Shown here in pieces: positions 1 through 7,802 of a DNA stretch of 64,000 nt (positions are counted from its first letter, which is position 1; every line of letters begins with the position of its first letter). This DNA comes from Pseudomonas frederiksbergensis (lineage in GTDB: Bacteria > Pseudomonadota > Gammaproteobacteria > Pseudomonadales > Pseudomonadaceae). Position numbers and translations under genes: made by a program. Under the pieces are notes generated by a model. It saw only the letters and a program-made list of their open reading frames with translations, was not told the origin of the DNA and did no database searches. The stretch is from positions 31,838 through 95,837 of the forward strand of contig NZ_JAAUOE010000024.1 in assembly GCF_017114915.1 (NCBI RefSeq). Direction: 5' to 3'.

Positions 1-200
1 ACGGGCTTGCCAGACGGCAATAGCCACGACAGTTCGAAGCAATTCCAGAAGTCCACGCCCTTGTACGGCAGGGTTTGCGCGGTCAGGCCCAGCTCCGCCC
101 ATTTCGCGGTGCGCGGGATTGGGAACAACAAGGACGGCGTGTAGGTGGCGATGTATTCGCTGGATTTACCCAGCGGCGAATGTTCGGCTGCGGGATGCAT
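1..200 (-). CDS. queF: NADPH-dependent preQ0 reductase (QueF/CinQ), N-terminal part
   Basis: Partial gene that runs off the left edge; only the first 66 residues are seen. The start reads MHPAAEHSPLGKSSEYIATY and continues with a PYKGVDFWNCFELSWL segment, matching the N-terminus of long-form QueF, which reduces 7-cyano-7-deazaguanine to preQ1 for queuosine tRNA modification in the cytoplasm. It lies 61 bases downstream of the cupredoxin gene on the same strand. In P. putida the same pair is the copper-inducible cinAQ operon, so this copy is probably CinQ, induced by copper through the divergent two-component system. The catalytic Cys region lies outside the window, so integrity cannot be judged. 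Confidence 0.85.
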   Translation of the reverse strand, partial: MHPAAEHSPLGKSSEYIATYTPSLLFPIPRTAKWAELGLTAQTLPYKGVDFWNCFELSWLLPSGKP

Positions 201-261
201 GGCGGAAACCTGACTGAAGAATCAGCGGATTCTACCAGCCTTTGCTCCCGCCTTTGAGTGC

Positions 262-798
262 TTACTGACTGACTGTCAGTTTACCGACCATGCCGGCCTG
301 ATAATGGCCAGGAATATTGCAGGCAAACTCCAGGTTAGTGGCCTTGGTGAAGGTCCAGGTCAGCTCGGCGGTTTTGCCTGGCTCCACCAGTACGCTATTG
401 GGGTCATCATGTTTCATCCCGTGCCCTTCGGATGAGTGCCCCATACCGGCCATGGAGCCGTGGTCCATGGCCTTCATGCCTGTAGGCATCAGTATGCCGC
501 TTTGCTGCATCTTGAGCATTTCCTGCTGATGTCTGGCATGCATCTGTGCGTCGCCAAGGTTGAATTCATGCAGCAACTGGCCTTTATTCACCAGTACGAG
601 ACGCACGGTTTCCCCGGCCTTGATGTCGATGGTCTTGGGGCTGAAGGACATATCACCCATGACGACTTCAACACTGCGGGTAGCCTGGGCGGCCGAGACC
701 GGTTGACCGAAGTCGTAGGACTGCGCCGGTGAGGCCTCCAGCCCCAGACTCAGGGTCAGCAAGCAAACGGCCAATGCCAGGCGCTTTTGCAAAAACAT
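262..798 (-). CDS. cinA: Periplasmic cupredoxin, CinA-like
   Basis: A 178-residue exported copper protein. Residues 1-27 form a signal peptide (hydrophobic LALAVCLLTLSLGL, then ASPAQS). The mature part is a single plastocyanin/azurin-type domain, with the first copper ligand in LLHEFN and the Cys-His-Met cluster in ACNIPGHYQAGM near the C-terminus. Between them is a Met/His-rich insertion (residues about 88-130, HxxEMLKMQ, MDHGSMAGMGHSSEGHGMKH) that could bind extra copper. It is divergent from the cinR-type regulator, with a copper-type operator between them, and is followed by queF on the same strand, as in the P. putida cinAQ operon. The role is probably copper sequestration or electron transfer under copper stress; the physiological partner is not evident. 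Confidence 0.85.
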   Translation of the reverse strand: MFLQKRLALAVCLLTLSLGLEASPAQSYDFGQPVSAAQATRSVEVVMGDMSFSPKTIDIKAGETVRLVLVNKGQLLHEFNLGDAQMHARHQQEMLKMQQSGILMPTGMKAMDHGSMAGMGHSSEGHGMKHDDPNSVLVEPGKTAELTWTFTKATNLEFACNIPGHYQAGMVGKLTVSQ

Positions 799-874
799 AG
801 TCGTACTCCAATAAGATGAGGTTCAGCTTGTGGGAGACTCTACCAGCCAGTTCTGCCAGCCACCTGACAGACGG

Positions 875-890
875 ATTACAACTTTGTCAT
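875..890. promoter_or_regulatory. Candidate CinR/CusR-type copper operator
   Basis: ATTACAACTTTGTCAT is an imperfect inverted repeat (ATTACAA - CT - TTGTCAT, one mismatch between arms). It has the layout of CusR/CopR boxes (ATnACAA nn TTGTnAT) and lies between the divergent cinA and cinR genes, 77 bases before cinA and 61 before cinR. Binding by CinR is inferred from form and position. Confidence 0.65.
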
Positions 891-951
891 ATTGACCAGC
901 TTCCTTGCCGCCCACGGTATAACGCACCTGTTCCTACTGCCCGAGTCGCCC

Positions 952-1632
952 ATGAAACTGCTGATCGTCGAAGACCAACCGAAAACCGGCCATTACCTGC
1001 GCCAGGGCCTGACCGAGGCCGGGTTCAATACCGAACTGGTGGCAGATGGCACCACTGGCCAGCAACTGGCCTTGAGTGGCGATTACGCCTTGTTGATTCT
1101 CGATGTGATGCTGCCTGGCCGCGATGGCTGGCAGATTTTGCAAGCGGTGCGCGGTGCAGGCCTGGACACGCCGGTATTGTTTCTTACAGCCCGCGACGCA
1201 GTGGAGGACAGGGTCCACGGCCTGGAACTGGGCGCCGACGACTACCTGGTCAAACCTTTCGCCTTTTCCGAACTGCTGGCCCGGGTTCGCAGCCTGCTGC
1301 GTCGCGGCAGCGCCACACCTCAGGACACCAGCCTGCAACTGGCCGACTTGCGCCTGGACCTGATCCGCCGCCGAGTCGAACGCAACGGTCAGCGTATCGA
1401 CCTGACCGCCAAGGAATTCGCCCTGCTGGAAATGCTCCTGCGGCGCCAGGGCGAAGTGCTGCCCAAGTCGCTGATCGCGTCCCAAGTATGGGACATGAAT
1501 TTCGACAGCGACACCAACGTCATCGAAGTGGCGATCCGCCGTTTGCGCCTGAAGATCGACGACGATTTTCCGAACAAGTTGATCCATACCGTGCGCGGCA
1601 TGGGTTACGTCCTTGAAGAGCGTCCTGCCTGA
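952..1632 (+). CDS. cinR: Copper-responsive OmpR-type response regulator (CinR/CusR family)
   Basis: A 226-residue cytoplasmic transcription factor. The receiver domain (1-115) has the acidic pair in IVEDQ, phospho-acceptor Asp51 in LILDVMLPGRDG, the Thr in LFLTARD and the Lys in DYLVKPF. The OmpR winged helix (130-222) ends in VIEVAIRRLRLKIDDDF and HTVRGMGYVLE, the signature of heavy-metal regulators CusR/CopR/CinR. An upstream in-frame ATG would add 20 residues, but the family begins at MKLLIVED, so that start is used. The stop overlaps the kinase start (TGATG), giving translational coupling. Placement against cinA/queF supports copper as the signal; other metals cannot be excluded from sequence. 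Confidence 0.88.
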   Translation: MKLLIVEDQPKTGHYLRQGLTEAGFNTELVADGTTGQQLALSGDYALLILDVMLPGRDGWQILQAVRGAGLDTPVLFLTARDAVEDRVHGLELGADDYLVKPFAFSELLARVRSLLRRGSATPQDTSLQLADLRLDLIRRRVERNGQRIDLTAKEFALLEMLLRRQGEVLPKSLIASQVWDMNFDSDTNVIEVAIRRLRLKIDDDFPNKLIHTVRGMGYVLEERPA

Positions 1633-2978
1633 TGCGCCGACTCTCATTGAGCAGCCGTCTGGCGCTGCTGTTTGCGGCCTGCACGGCGGTGGTGTCGTTG
1701 TTCGCCGGAGTGTTGTTCAGCCGTGCCAGCGAGGCGCACTTTGTCGAATTGGACCAGCAGTTGCTCGACGGCAAACTGATTGGTTTGCGCCGTGCGCTGG
1801 AGGACATTCAGTCCAGCGAAAGCGAGGCCAGGCTGGCTGATGAATTGAGCCGACAAGCCGATCTTTCGCTGCGCATCACGGGCAGTGACGGCCAACGGCT
1901 GTACGACAGTTCGGCCCGCTTGCCCAAAGATTTGCCGCGTAAACCAGGCCTGTCGACAGTGAGCGATGACGGCACCGACTACCGCGTCCTGAATGCGCCG
2001 CTGTTCCTCGACAAACCCGACTCACCGCAACTGACGTTGCTGCTGGACATCACCCATCACCAACACTTTCTGCAGCGCATGCAACACCTGATCTGGCTGA
2101 CCGTAGGCCTCTCGGCCCTGGCCACCGCCCTGCTCGGTGCCTGGGCGGCGCGCAGTGGCTTGCGCCCGCTGCGGCGCATGAGTGCGGTCGCCAGTGGCGT
2201 GTCGGCGCAATCGCTCAACGCTCGCCTGACAGAAGCCGACATGCCGCCAGAACTCGCGGAAATGGCCCACAGCTTCAACGCCATGCTCGGACGCCTCGAC
2301 GACTCTTTTCAGCGGCTCTCGGCCTTCTCTGCCGACATCGCCCATGAACTGCGTACACCGTTGTCGAATCTGCTGACCCACACCCAAGTCACCCTCACCC
2401 GCCCTCGCCCCATTGAGGATTACCGCGAGGCGCTGCACAGCAACCTCGAAGAACTGCAATGGATGGCGCAACTGGTCAACGACATGCTGTACCTGGCCAA
2501 GGCTGACCACGGTTTGCTGATGCCCAAGCGCGAACCGCTGGACCTGGCGGAAGAAGCGGATGTGCTGCTGGAGTTTTTTGCGCCGCTGGCCGAGGACGCC
2601 CAGGTGAAGTTGAGCCGTGACGGCCGCGCGAGCATGCAGGGCGACCGCAGCATGTTGCGCCGGGCACTGTCCAACTTGCTGGACAATGCGTTGCGGTTCA
2701 CCCCGGCCGATGGTGAGGTGCGGGTGAGGATTGCCGAGCAACCGACAGGTTTGAGCCTGACCGTTGAAAACAGTGGCGAAGGTATTTCCGAAGACTTGTT
2801 GCCGCGCTTGTTTGACCGTTTCTACCGGGCCGACCCCGCGCGCCGTGAGGGCAGCAGTGAGCATGCGGGGTTGGGATTGGCAATCACCCGGTCGATCGTC
2901 CGCGCCCATGGCGGGCAGATTCGTTGCGAATCGGGTCAGGGGTGGACGCGGTTTGTGATTGAGTTGCCACGAACCTGA
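1632..2978 (+). CDS. cinS: Heavy-metal sensor histidine kinase (CinS/CusS family)
   Basis: A 448-residue inner-membrane kinase, partner of the preceding regulator, with its start overlapping that stop by one base. Layout: TM1 (about 12-32), a periplasmic sensor of roughly 120 residues, TM2 (about 155-175), a HAMP linker, then a HisKA domain with FSADIAHELRTPLSNLL carrying the phospho-His, and a HATPase domain with N-box NLLDNALRFTP, FDRFYRAD and the glycine-rich HAGLGLAI. Length and spacing match CusS/CopS/CinS. It would sense periplasmic metal and phosphorylate Asp51 of the regulator. Its stop codon falls at the edge of a palindromic repeat that may act as transcript end. Confidence 0.88.
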   Translation: MRRLSLSSRLALLFAACTAVVSLFAGVLFSRASEAHFVELDQQLLDGKLIGLRRALEDIQSSESEARLADELSRQADLSLRITGSDGQRLYDSSARLPKDLPRKPGLSTVSDDGTDYRVLNAPLFLDKPDSPQLTLLLDITHHQHFLQRMQHLIWLTVGLSALATALLGAWAARSGLRPLRRMSAVASGVSAQSLNARLTEADMPPELAEMAHSFNAMLGRLDDSFQRLSAFSADIAHELRTPLSNLLTHTQVTLTRPRPIEDYREALHSNLEELQWMAQLVNDMLYLAKADHGLLMPKREPLDLAEEADVLLEFFAPLAEDAQVKLSRDGRASMQGDRSMLRRALSNLLDNALRFTPADGEVRVRIAEQPTGLSLTVENSGEGISEDLLPRLFDRFYRADPARREGSSEHAGLGLAITRSIVRAHGGQIRCESGQGWTRFVIELPRT

Positions 2979-3087
2979 TCGTTCCCACGCTCTGCGTGGG
3001 AATGCAGCCCGTGGCGCTCTGCGTCACACCAAGAGCCGAACGCAGAGCGTCCGCTGAGGCATTCCCACGCGGAGCGTGGGAACGATC
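2977..3087. repeat. Long inverted repeat (GATCGTTCCCACGC type)
   Basis: Two arms of about 28 bases (GATCGTTCCCACGCTCTGCG... and its near complement ending in GTGGGAACGATC) enclose about 50 bases, which hold smaller self-complementary blocks around CTCTGCGT/CGCAGAG. This is a dispersed intergenic palindrome type common in fluorescent Pseudomonas. It lies between the convergent cinS and lolE ends and could act as a two-way terminator or mRNA stabiliser. Confidence 0.85.
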
Positions 3088-3096
3088 ATTGGGGGC

Positions 3097-4341
3097 TTAC
3101 GAATACCTCAACGCGGTAGCCGGCTCGACTTTCGCCGCTCGCCACGCCGGATACACCGTTGCCAGAAAGCTCATGATGAAACCGGCGGAACAGATCAACG
3201 CCACATCCGCGCCCTGCAACTCGGACGGCAAGTTGCTGACGAAGTACACATCGGAACTGAAGATATGCTGCCCGCTGACCCGCTCCATCCAACCGACCAG
3301 TTCGCTGACGTTCAACGCCGCGATCACACCGAGCACGCCACCAATCAAGGTGCCGACAATCCCGATCACCGTGCCCTGCACCATGAAGATCGCCATGATC
3401 TGCCGAGGTGTGGCGCCGATGGTGCGCAGGATCGCGATGTCCGCACCTTTGTCGTTCACCACCATAATCAGGGTGGCGATGATGTTAAACGCAGCCACCG
3501 CGACGATCATCAGCAACAGCAGGCCGATCATGGTTTTTTCCATTTTCATCGCGCTGAACAGACTGCCCTGGGTGTGGGTCCAGTCATCAGCCTTGTAGGC
3601 GGCGCCCAGACCAGTCGCAATGTCGCTCGACACTTGCGGCGCGGCGTACAGGTCTTTCACCGCCAGGCGCACGCTCTGCACCTGATTCGGCTGCCAGTGC
3701 TGCATCTGCGCGGCATCGGCAACATGGATCAGCGCCATCGAACCGTCCAGCTCGGCGCCGACCTTGAACACGCCCACCACGTTCAGCCGCTGCATGCGTG
3801 GGGTGATGCCACCTGGTGCGGTGCTGACTTCCGGGACGATCAGGGTGATCTTGTCGCCGACGTTCAAGCGAAAACGCCGGGCGGTGATCTCACCGATCAC
3901 CACGCCGAACTCGCCCGGCTTCAAAGCGTCGAGACGCCCCTGGACAATGTGCTTGGCAACGATCGAGACCTTGCCTTCCAGCGCCGGGTCGACCCCGCTG
4001 ACCTGGATCGGCTGCATGGTGCCCTTGTAGGACAGCATGCCTTCCATCTCGGTAAACGGCACGGCGGCGGTGACTTCAGGATTCTTCATCGCCGCGGCGG
4101 CCACTGGCTGCCAATCGTCGATCGGGTTCACGCCGACGATGGTCGCGTGGGGCACCATGCCAAGGATGCGCGAGCTCATTTCGCGCTGGAAGCCGTTCAT
4201 CACCGACAGCACCACGATCATTGCCAGCACGCCCAGGGCGAGGCCGATCATCGAGGTCATCGAGATGAAGGAAACAAAGCGATTGCGGCGCTTGGCGCGG
4301 GTATAGCGCGTGCCGATAAAGATCGATAACGGTCTGAACAT
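3097..4341 (-). CDS. lolE: Lipoprotein-releasing ABC transporter permease (LolC/LolE family)
   Basis: A 414-residue inner-membrane permease of the Lol system, which frees outer-membrane lipoproteins from the inner membrane and passes them to LolA. TM1 (about 22-45) follows the family start MFRPLSIFIGTRYTRAKRR; a large periplasmic domain follows, then three TM segments near 265-395, with the FtsX-type stretch GADIAILRTIGATPRQI. A longer frame (start at 4380) would add 13 residues; the MFRP start is chosen because it aligns with the paralogue two genes upstream. Gene order C-D-E suggests LolE, but the paralogues are alike and names could be swapped. A hairpin followed by a T-run separates it from lolD. 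Confidence 0.85.
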   Translation of the reverse strand: MFRPLSIFIGTRYTRAKRRNRFVSFISMTSMIGLALGVLAMIVVLSVMNGFQREMSSRILGMVPHATIVGVNPIDDWQPVAAAAMKNPEVTAAVPFTEMEGMLSYKGTMQPIQVSGVDPALEGKVSIVAKHIVQGRLDALKPGEFGVVIGEITARRFRLNVGDKITLIVPEVSTAPGGITPRMQRLNVVGVFKVGAELDGSMALIHVADAAQMQHWQPNQVQSVRLAVKDLYAAPQVSSDIATGLGAAYKADDWTHTQGSLFSAMKMEKTMIGLLLLMIVAVAAFNIIATLIMVVNDKGADIAILRTIGATPRQIMAIFMVQGTVIGIVGTLIGGVLGVIAALNVSELVGWMERVSGQHIFSSDVYFVSNLPSELQGADVALICSAGFIMSFLATVYPAWRAAKVEPATALRYS

Positions 4342-4359
4342 TCGCTGGGGCACCGTATA

Positions 4360-4398
4360 AAAATAAAAGACCCGACGCACTGTTCAGTGCGCCGGGTT
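4360..4398 (-). terminator. Intrinsic terminator-like hairpin between lolD and lolE
   Basis: Read on the minus strand, AAACCCGGCGCACTG and CAGTGCGTCGGGTCTTTT form a stem of about 13 pairs with a two-base loop, followed by TTTTATTTTT. It lies after the lolD stop and 19 bases before lolE, inside what is normally one operon, so it could reduce lolE transcription. Confidence 0.75.
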
Positions 4399-4406
4399 TC
4401 AGCCAA

Positions 4407-5105
4407 TCAGATGGGGGTCAGGTAACCTTCCTGCAAATGCAGGACGCGATCCATCTGGCGGGCCAGGTTCATGTCGTGGGTCACCACCAGGAACGCCGTG
4501 CGCATCGAGGTGCTGAGCTCCAGCATCAAATCCTGAATGCCCTGGGCGGTGTGGGAGTCGAGGTTACCGGTCGGCTCGTCGAGCATCACCAGGCCTGGCT
4601 TGTTCACCAGGGCGCGGGCGATGGCCACACGCTGGCGTTCGCCACCGGACAATTCCGCCGGTTTGTGCTCCAGGCGATGGCCCAGCCCTACCCGCTCCAG
4701 CAACGTCGTCGCACGCTGACGCGCTTCGGGGATTGCGGTTTTACCGATCAGCAGCGGCATGCAGACGTTTTCCAGCGCGGTGAACTCAGGCAACAAGTGG
4801 TGGAACTGGTAAACGAAACCCAGCGACCGGTTGCGCAACAGGCCACGGGCCTTTTCGTTCAGTGCCGAGAGCTCTTCACCGGCCAGCCAGACGCTGCCCT
4901 TGGTCGGCGTATCGAGGCCGCCCAGCAGGTTGAGCAAGGTACTTTTGCCCGAACCCGACGTACCGACGATCGCCACGCGCTCCCCCGGATGCAGTTCCAG
5001 TTGCAGACCGGCCAGAACCTCTACCGATTCCGGGCCTTCCACGTAGGATTTGCCCAGGTTGCGGCAGCTCAAGATTGCTTTATCACTCATGCCCGACTCA
5101 CTCAT
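4407..5105 (-). CDS. lolD: Lipoprotein-releasing ABC transporter ATP-binding protein LolD
   Basis: A 232-residue ATPase energising lipoprotein release. It shows Walker A GTSGSGKSTLL, Q-loop VYQFHHLLPEF, the LolD/MacB-type region ENVCMPLLIG, ABC signature LSGGERQRVAIARAL, Walker B LVMLDEPTGNLD and switch His in VVTHD. The start used here (MSESGMSDKAIL) overlaps the upstream permease stop by eight bases (ATGAGTGA), suggesting translational coupling; an ATG five codons later is also possible. It stands between two LolC/E-type permeases, as in enteric lolCDE. Confidence 0.93.
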   Translation of the reverse strand: MSESGMSDKAILSCRNLGKSYVEGPESVEVLAGLQLELHPGERVAIVGTSGSGKSTLLNLLGGLDTPTKGSVWLAGEELSALNEKARGLLRNRSLGFVYQFHHLLPEFTALENVCMPLLIGKTAIPEARQRATTLLERVGLGHRLEHKPAELSGGERQRVAIARALVNKPGLVMLDEPTGNLDSHTAQGIQDLMLELSTSMRTAFLVVTHDMNLARQMDRVLHLQEGYLTPI

Positions 5106-6348
5106 AACGTAGCGCCTCCGCAGGCTGGGTGCGCGCGGCACGCCAGGCTGGATACAGGGTGGCGAGGAAACTCAGGACCAACGCGGCCGCGCAGACCATC
5201 AACACGTCCTGGCTCTGCACTTGCGACGGCAGGTAATCGATGAAATACACGTCGGCGTTCAAGAACTTGTGGCCGATCAGCCCTTCAAGGGCCGAGATCG
5301 CAGCGCTGACGTTCAGCGCGGCGAAGATCCCGACCACGGCGCCGATCAGCGTACCGACCACGCCAATGACCGTACCCTGAACCATGAACGTCGCCATGAT
5401 CGAACCCGGCGTGGCGCCCAGGGTGCGCAGGATCGCGATGTCGCCCTTCTTATCGTTCACCACCATCACCAGCGTGGAAATGATGTTGAACGCGGCGACG
5501 GCGACGATCAGCAGCAACAGCAGGCCGATCATGGCTTTTTCCATGCGGATCGCCTGATACAGATTGCCGTGGGTGCGGGTCCAGTCGCGGGCGTAGTACT
5601 GGTCTTCGCCGAGCTGCTGGGCGATGCTCCACGCGGTGCGCGGCGCCTGGAACAGGTCGTCGAACTTCAACCGCAGGCCCTGGACCTGATCCGGTTTCCA
5701 GCGGTGCAGCTTCGCCAGATCCTGCAGATTGGTCAGGCCCAGGTAGCCGTCCAGCTCACCGGCGCCGACATGGAAGATGCCGACCACGGTAAAGCGCTTC
5801 ATGCGTGGGAACATCCCGGCCGGGGTCACGGTGACTTCCGGCGCGACAAACGTCAGCTTGTCGCCGATCGCCACGCCGAGCTTGGTCGCGGCCTTGTCGC
5901 CGATGACGATGCCGAAACTGCCTGGCGCCAGGTCGTCGAGTTTGCCCTGCTGCATGAAGTTATCGATGATCGATACCTGCCGTTCCTGCACAGGGTCGAT
6001 GGCATTGAGCAGCACTTTGGAAACCTTGCCGTTGTTGGTCAGCAGGCCCTGCATCTGGACGAAGGGCGCAACCGCCGTCACCTGCGGGTTCTGTTTGACC
6101 TTGGCGGCCAGGCTTTGCCAGTCGCTGATCGGCTCACCGGACTCGATGGTCGCGTGGGGCACCATGCCCAGCACGCGGGTGCGCATCTCATGATCGAAGC
6201 CGTTCATGACCGACAGCACCACGATCATCACGACCACGCCAAGGGCGAGTCCGATCATCGAGGTCAGGGAAATGAATGACACAAAATGATTGCGACGCTT
6301 TGCACGGGTATAACGCGTGCCGATAAATACGAAGAGAGGTCTGAACAT
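5098..6348 (-). CDS. lolC: Lipoprotein-releasing ABC transporter permease (LolC/LolE family)
   Basis: A 416-residue inner-membrane permease, first gene of the lol block. It begins MFRPLFVFIGTRYTRAKRR, has TM1 at about 22-46, a periplasmic domain of about 220 residues, and three C-terminal TM segments including LLLLIVAVAAFNIISTLVM with the motif KGDIAILRTLGATPGSI. It pairs with the downstream permease as a heterodimer around two LolD subunits. It is called LolC by its position upstream of lolD. The upstream 94 bases separate it from the divergent PilZ gene and must hold both promoters; no clear boxes were recognised there. Confidence 0.85.
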   Translation of the reverse strand: MFRPLFVFIGTRYTRAKRRNHFVSFISLTSMIGLALGVVVMIVVLSVMNGFDHEMRTRVLGMVPHATIESGEPISDWQSLAAKVKQNPQVTAVAPFVQMQGLLTNNGKVSKVLLNAIDPVQERQVSIIDNFMQQGKLDDLAPGSFGIVIGDKAATKLGVAIGDKLTFVAPEVTVTPAGMFPRMKRFTVVGIFHVGAGELDGYLGLTNLQDLAKLHRWKPDQVQGLRLKFDDLFQAPRTAWSIAQQLGEDQYYARDWTRTHGNLYQAIRMEKAMIGLLLLLIVAVAAFNIISTLVMVVNDKKGDIAILRTLGATPGSIMATFMVQGTVIGVVGTLIGAVVGIFAALNVSAAISALEGLIGHKFLNADVYFIDYLPSQVQSQDVLMVCAAALVLSFLATLYPAWRAARTQPAEALRYE

Positions 6349-6442
6349 GTCGGGGCTTGTTCGGAGGGAAAAGGAACGTCCTTGTGGCGGGGGTCGATAA
6401 CCAGCTTTACACTCAGACCACCGCCGCTACCATGGGTTCGCC

Positions 6443-7024
6443 ATGTCGACATTAGATGAAGAAGATCGCCGCGAATACTACCGTATCGAGGACACGATCG
6501 CACTGGAAATTCAGCCCCTGTCTGCTCCCGAAGCCGCAGGCCAGGAAGTGTTGCAGGATGCTTCCCCGCTGTTCAACCTGCTCAGTGAACTGCACCTGAG
6601 CGAATTCGAGTCGCAACACCTGCTTCGCCAGATCAGCGAACGCGACCGGACCATCGCCGCGTTCCTCAAATCCCAGAACAAACGCATCGATCTGCTCAGT
6701 CAGGTGGTCGCCCTGACCGTACTCGGACAGATCGGCGAGCCGCAGCCGGTAATCATCTCCGAAGGCGGCATCGACTTTCAGCATCCGACGCCCATCGCCA
6801 TCGGCGCGCACCTGTCGGTCAAGCTGGTGCTGATGCCGCAAGCCCTTGGCCTGTTGTTACGGGCACGCGTCACCCATTGCGACCGCAAGGGCGACGGCTA
6901 CAACGTCGGCACCGAGTTCCAATACCTGTCCGATGCCCAGCGACAACTGCTGGCCCGCTACATCTTGCAGCGACAGGCACAAGAACGACGCCTGGCGCGC
7001 GAACAAAACGAAACCGGCCATTAA
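6443..7024 (+). CDS. PilZ-domain protein
   Basis: A 193-residue cytoplasmic protein. It has an early RREYYRIED motif (the R-rich start typical of PilZ folds), a helical middle part with FLKSQNKRIDLLSQ, and a C-terminal beta-barrel of PilZ type (about 100-175: VIISEGGIDFQHPTPIAIG, then LLLRARVTHCDRKGDGYNVGTEF). The usual RxxxR and D/NxSxxG c-di-GMP motifs are only partly visible (SEGGIDF in place of the second), so ligand binding is uncertain. It is divergent from lolC and followed 13 bases later by the glycerophosphodiesterase gene, the same order as in other Pseudomonas genomes. No strong ribosome site precedes the ATG. Confidence 0.75.
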   Translation: MSTLDEEDRREYYRIEDTIALEIQPLSAPEAAGQEVLQDASPLFNLLSELHLSEFESQHLLRQISERDRTIAAFLKSQNKRIDLLSQVVALTVLGQIGEPQPVIISEGGIDFQHPTPIAIGAHLSVKLVLMPQALGLLLRARVTHCDRKGDGYNVGTEFQYLSDAQRQLLARYILQRQAQERRLAREQNETGH

Positions 7025-7037
7025 TTAAGGAAGAACC

Positions 7038-7760
7038 GTGACTCTCATCTACGGCCATCGCGGCGCCAAGGGCGAAGCACCGGAAAACACCCTGACCAGC
7101 TTTCAGCAATGCCTCAGCCACGGCGTGCGTCGCTGCGAACTGGACCTGCACCTGTCCAAGGACGGCGAGTTGATGGTCATCCACGACCCGACCCTCAAAC
7201 GCACTACCGACCGGCGCGGCAAAGTGGCCGAACACACGGCCGCCGAACTGGTGACCTACGACGCGCGCAAGGGCGGCCCGGGCTGGATCAAGCCCTGCCC
7301 GATTCCAACGCTGGAAGAATTATTCGAACAATGCGATTTCGAGCACTGGCAGCTGGAAGTCAAAAGCGCTTCACGCACCCGTGCCGCGACCACCGTGCTG
7401 GCGATTCGTGAACTGGCCCAGCGTTTCGGCATGCGAGACAAGGTCACGATCACGTCGAGCTCACGCGAAGTATTGAAAGCCGCGCTGGACCTGGTGCCGG
7501 ACGTGTCTCGCGGATTGGTGGCCGAATACGCCTGGCTCGACCCGCTGAAGGTCGCGCAAAACTATGGCTGTGAGATGCTGGCGCTGAACTGGACCCTGTG
7601 TACGCCGGAACGCCTGCAGAAGGCGCAGCGTCAGGGGCTGCATGTGTCGGTGTGGACAGTCAACGAGCCCGCGCTGATGCGCAGACTCGCCGACTTCGGC
7701 GTTGACAGCCTGATTACAGACTTTCCCGGTTTGGCCATCGCCACGCTCGAGAATTGCTGA
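7038..7760 (+). CDS. Glycerophosphodiester phosphodiesterase (cytoplasmic UgpQ type)
   Basis: A 240-residue enzyme hydrolysing glycerophosphodiesters to glycerol-3-phosphate and an alcohol. The family signature is complete: IYGHRGAKGEAPENT (catalytic His, Arg, Glu), ELDLHLSKDGELMVIHDPTLKRTT (metal ligands Glu-Asp and second His), then LELEVK-like QLEVKSAS and the C-terminal VWTVNEP and DSLITDFPGL. No signal peptide, so it is the cytoplasmic type. The start is a GTG preceded by AAGGAAG seven bases away. It is probably cotranscribed with the PilZ gene and convergent with sthA. Confidence 0.92.
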   Translation: MTLIYGHRGAKGEAPENTLTSFQQCLSHGVRRCELDLHLSKDGELMVIHDPTLKRTTDRRGKVAEHTAAELVTYDARKGGPGWIKPCPIPTLEELFEQCDFEHWQLEVKSASRTRAATTVLAIRELAQRFGMRDKVTITSSSREVLKAALDLVPDVSRGLVAEYAWLDPLKVAQNYGCEMLALNWTLCTPERLQKAQRQGLHVSVWTVNEPALMRRLADFGVDSLITDFPGLAIATLENC

Positions 7761-7767
7761 AATCGGT

Positions 7768-7798
7768 CTCCCCGGCCGGCTCAGGCCACCGGCCGGAG
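7768..7798. terminator. GC-rich hairpin between convergent genes
   Basis: CCGGCCGG ... CCGGCCGG with a nine-base loop lies between the ends of the phosphodiesterase and sthA genes. A six-base A-run (T-run on the minus strand) is nearby at 7804-7809 but inside the sthA end, so it may stop the plus-strand transcript only weakly. Confidence 0.4.
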
Positions 7799-7802
7799 CC
7801 GC

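Noticed and set aside
3076..4329. 417-residue plus-strand open frame opposite lolE
   Set aside because: Antisense to a clear permease gene; His/Arg/Gln-rich shadow peptide with no start signal. The same holds for the long frames opposite lolC, sthA, mqo, the E1 genes and groEL.
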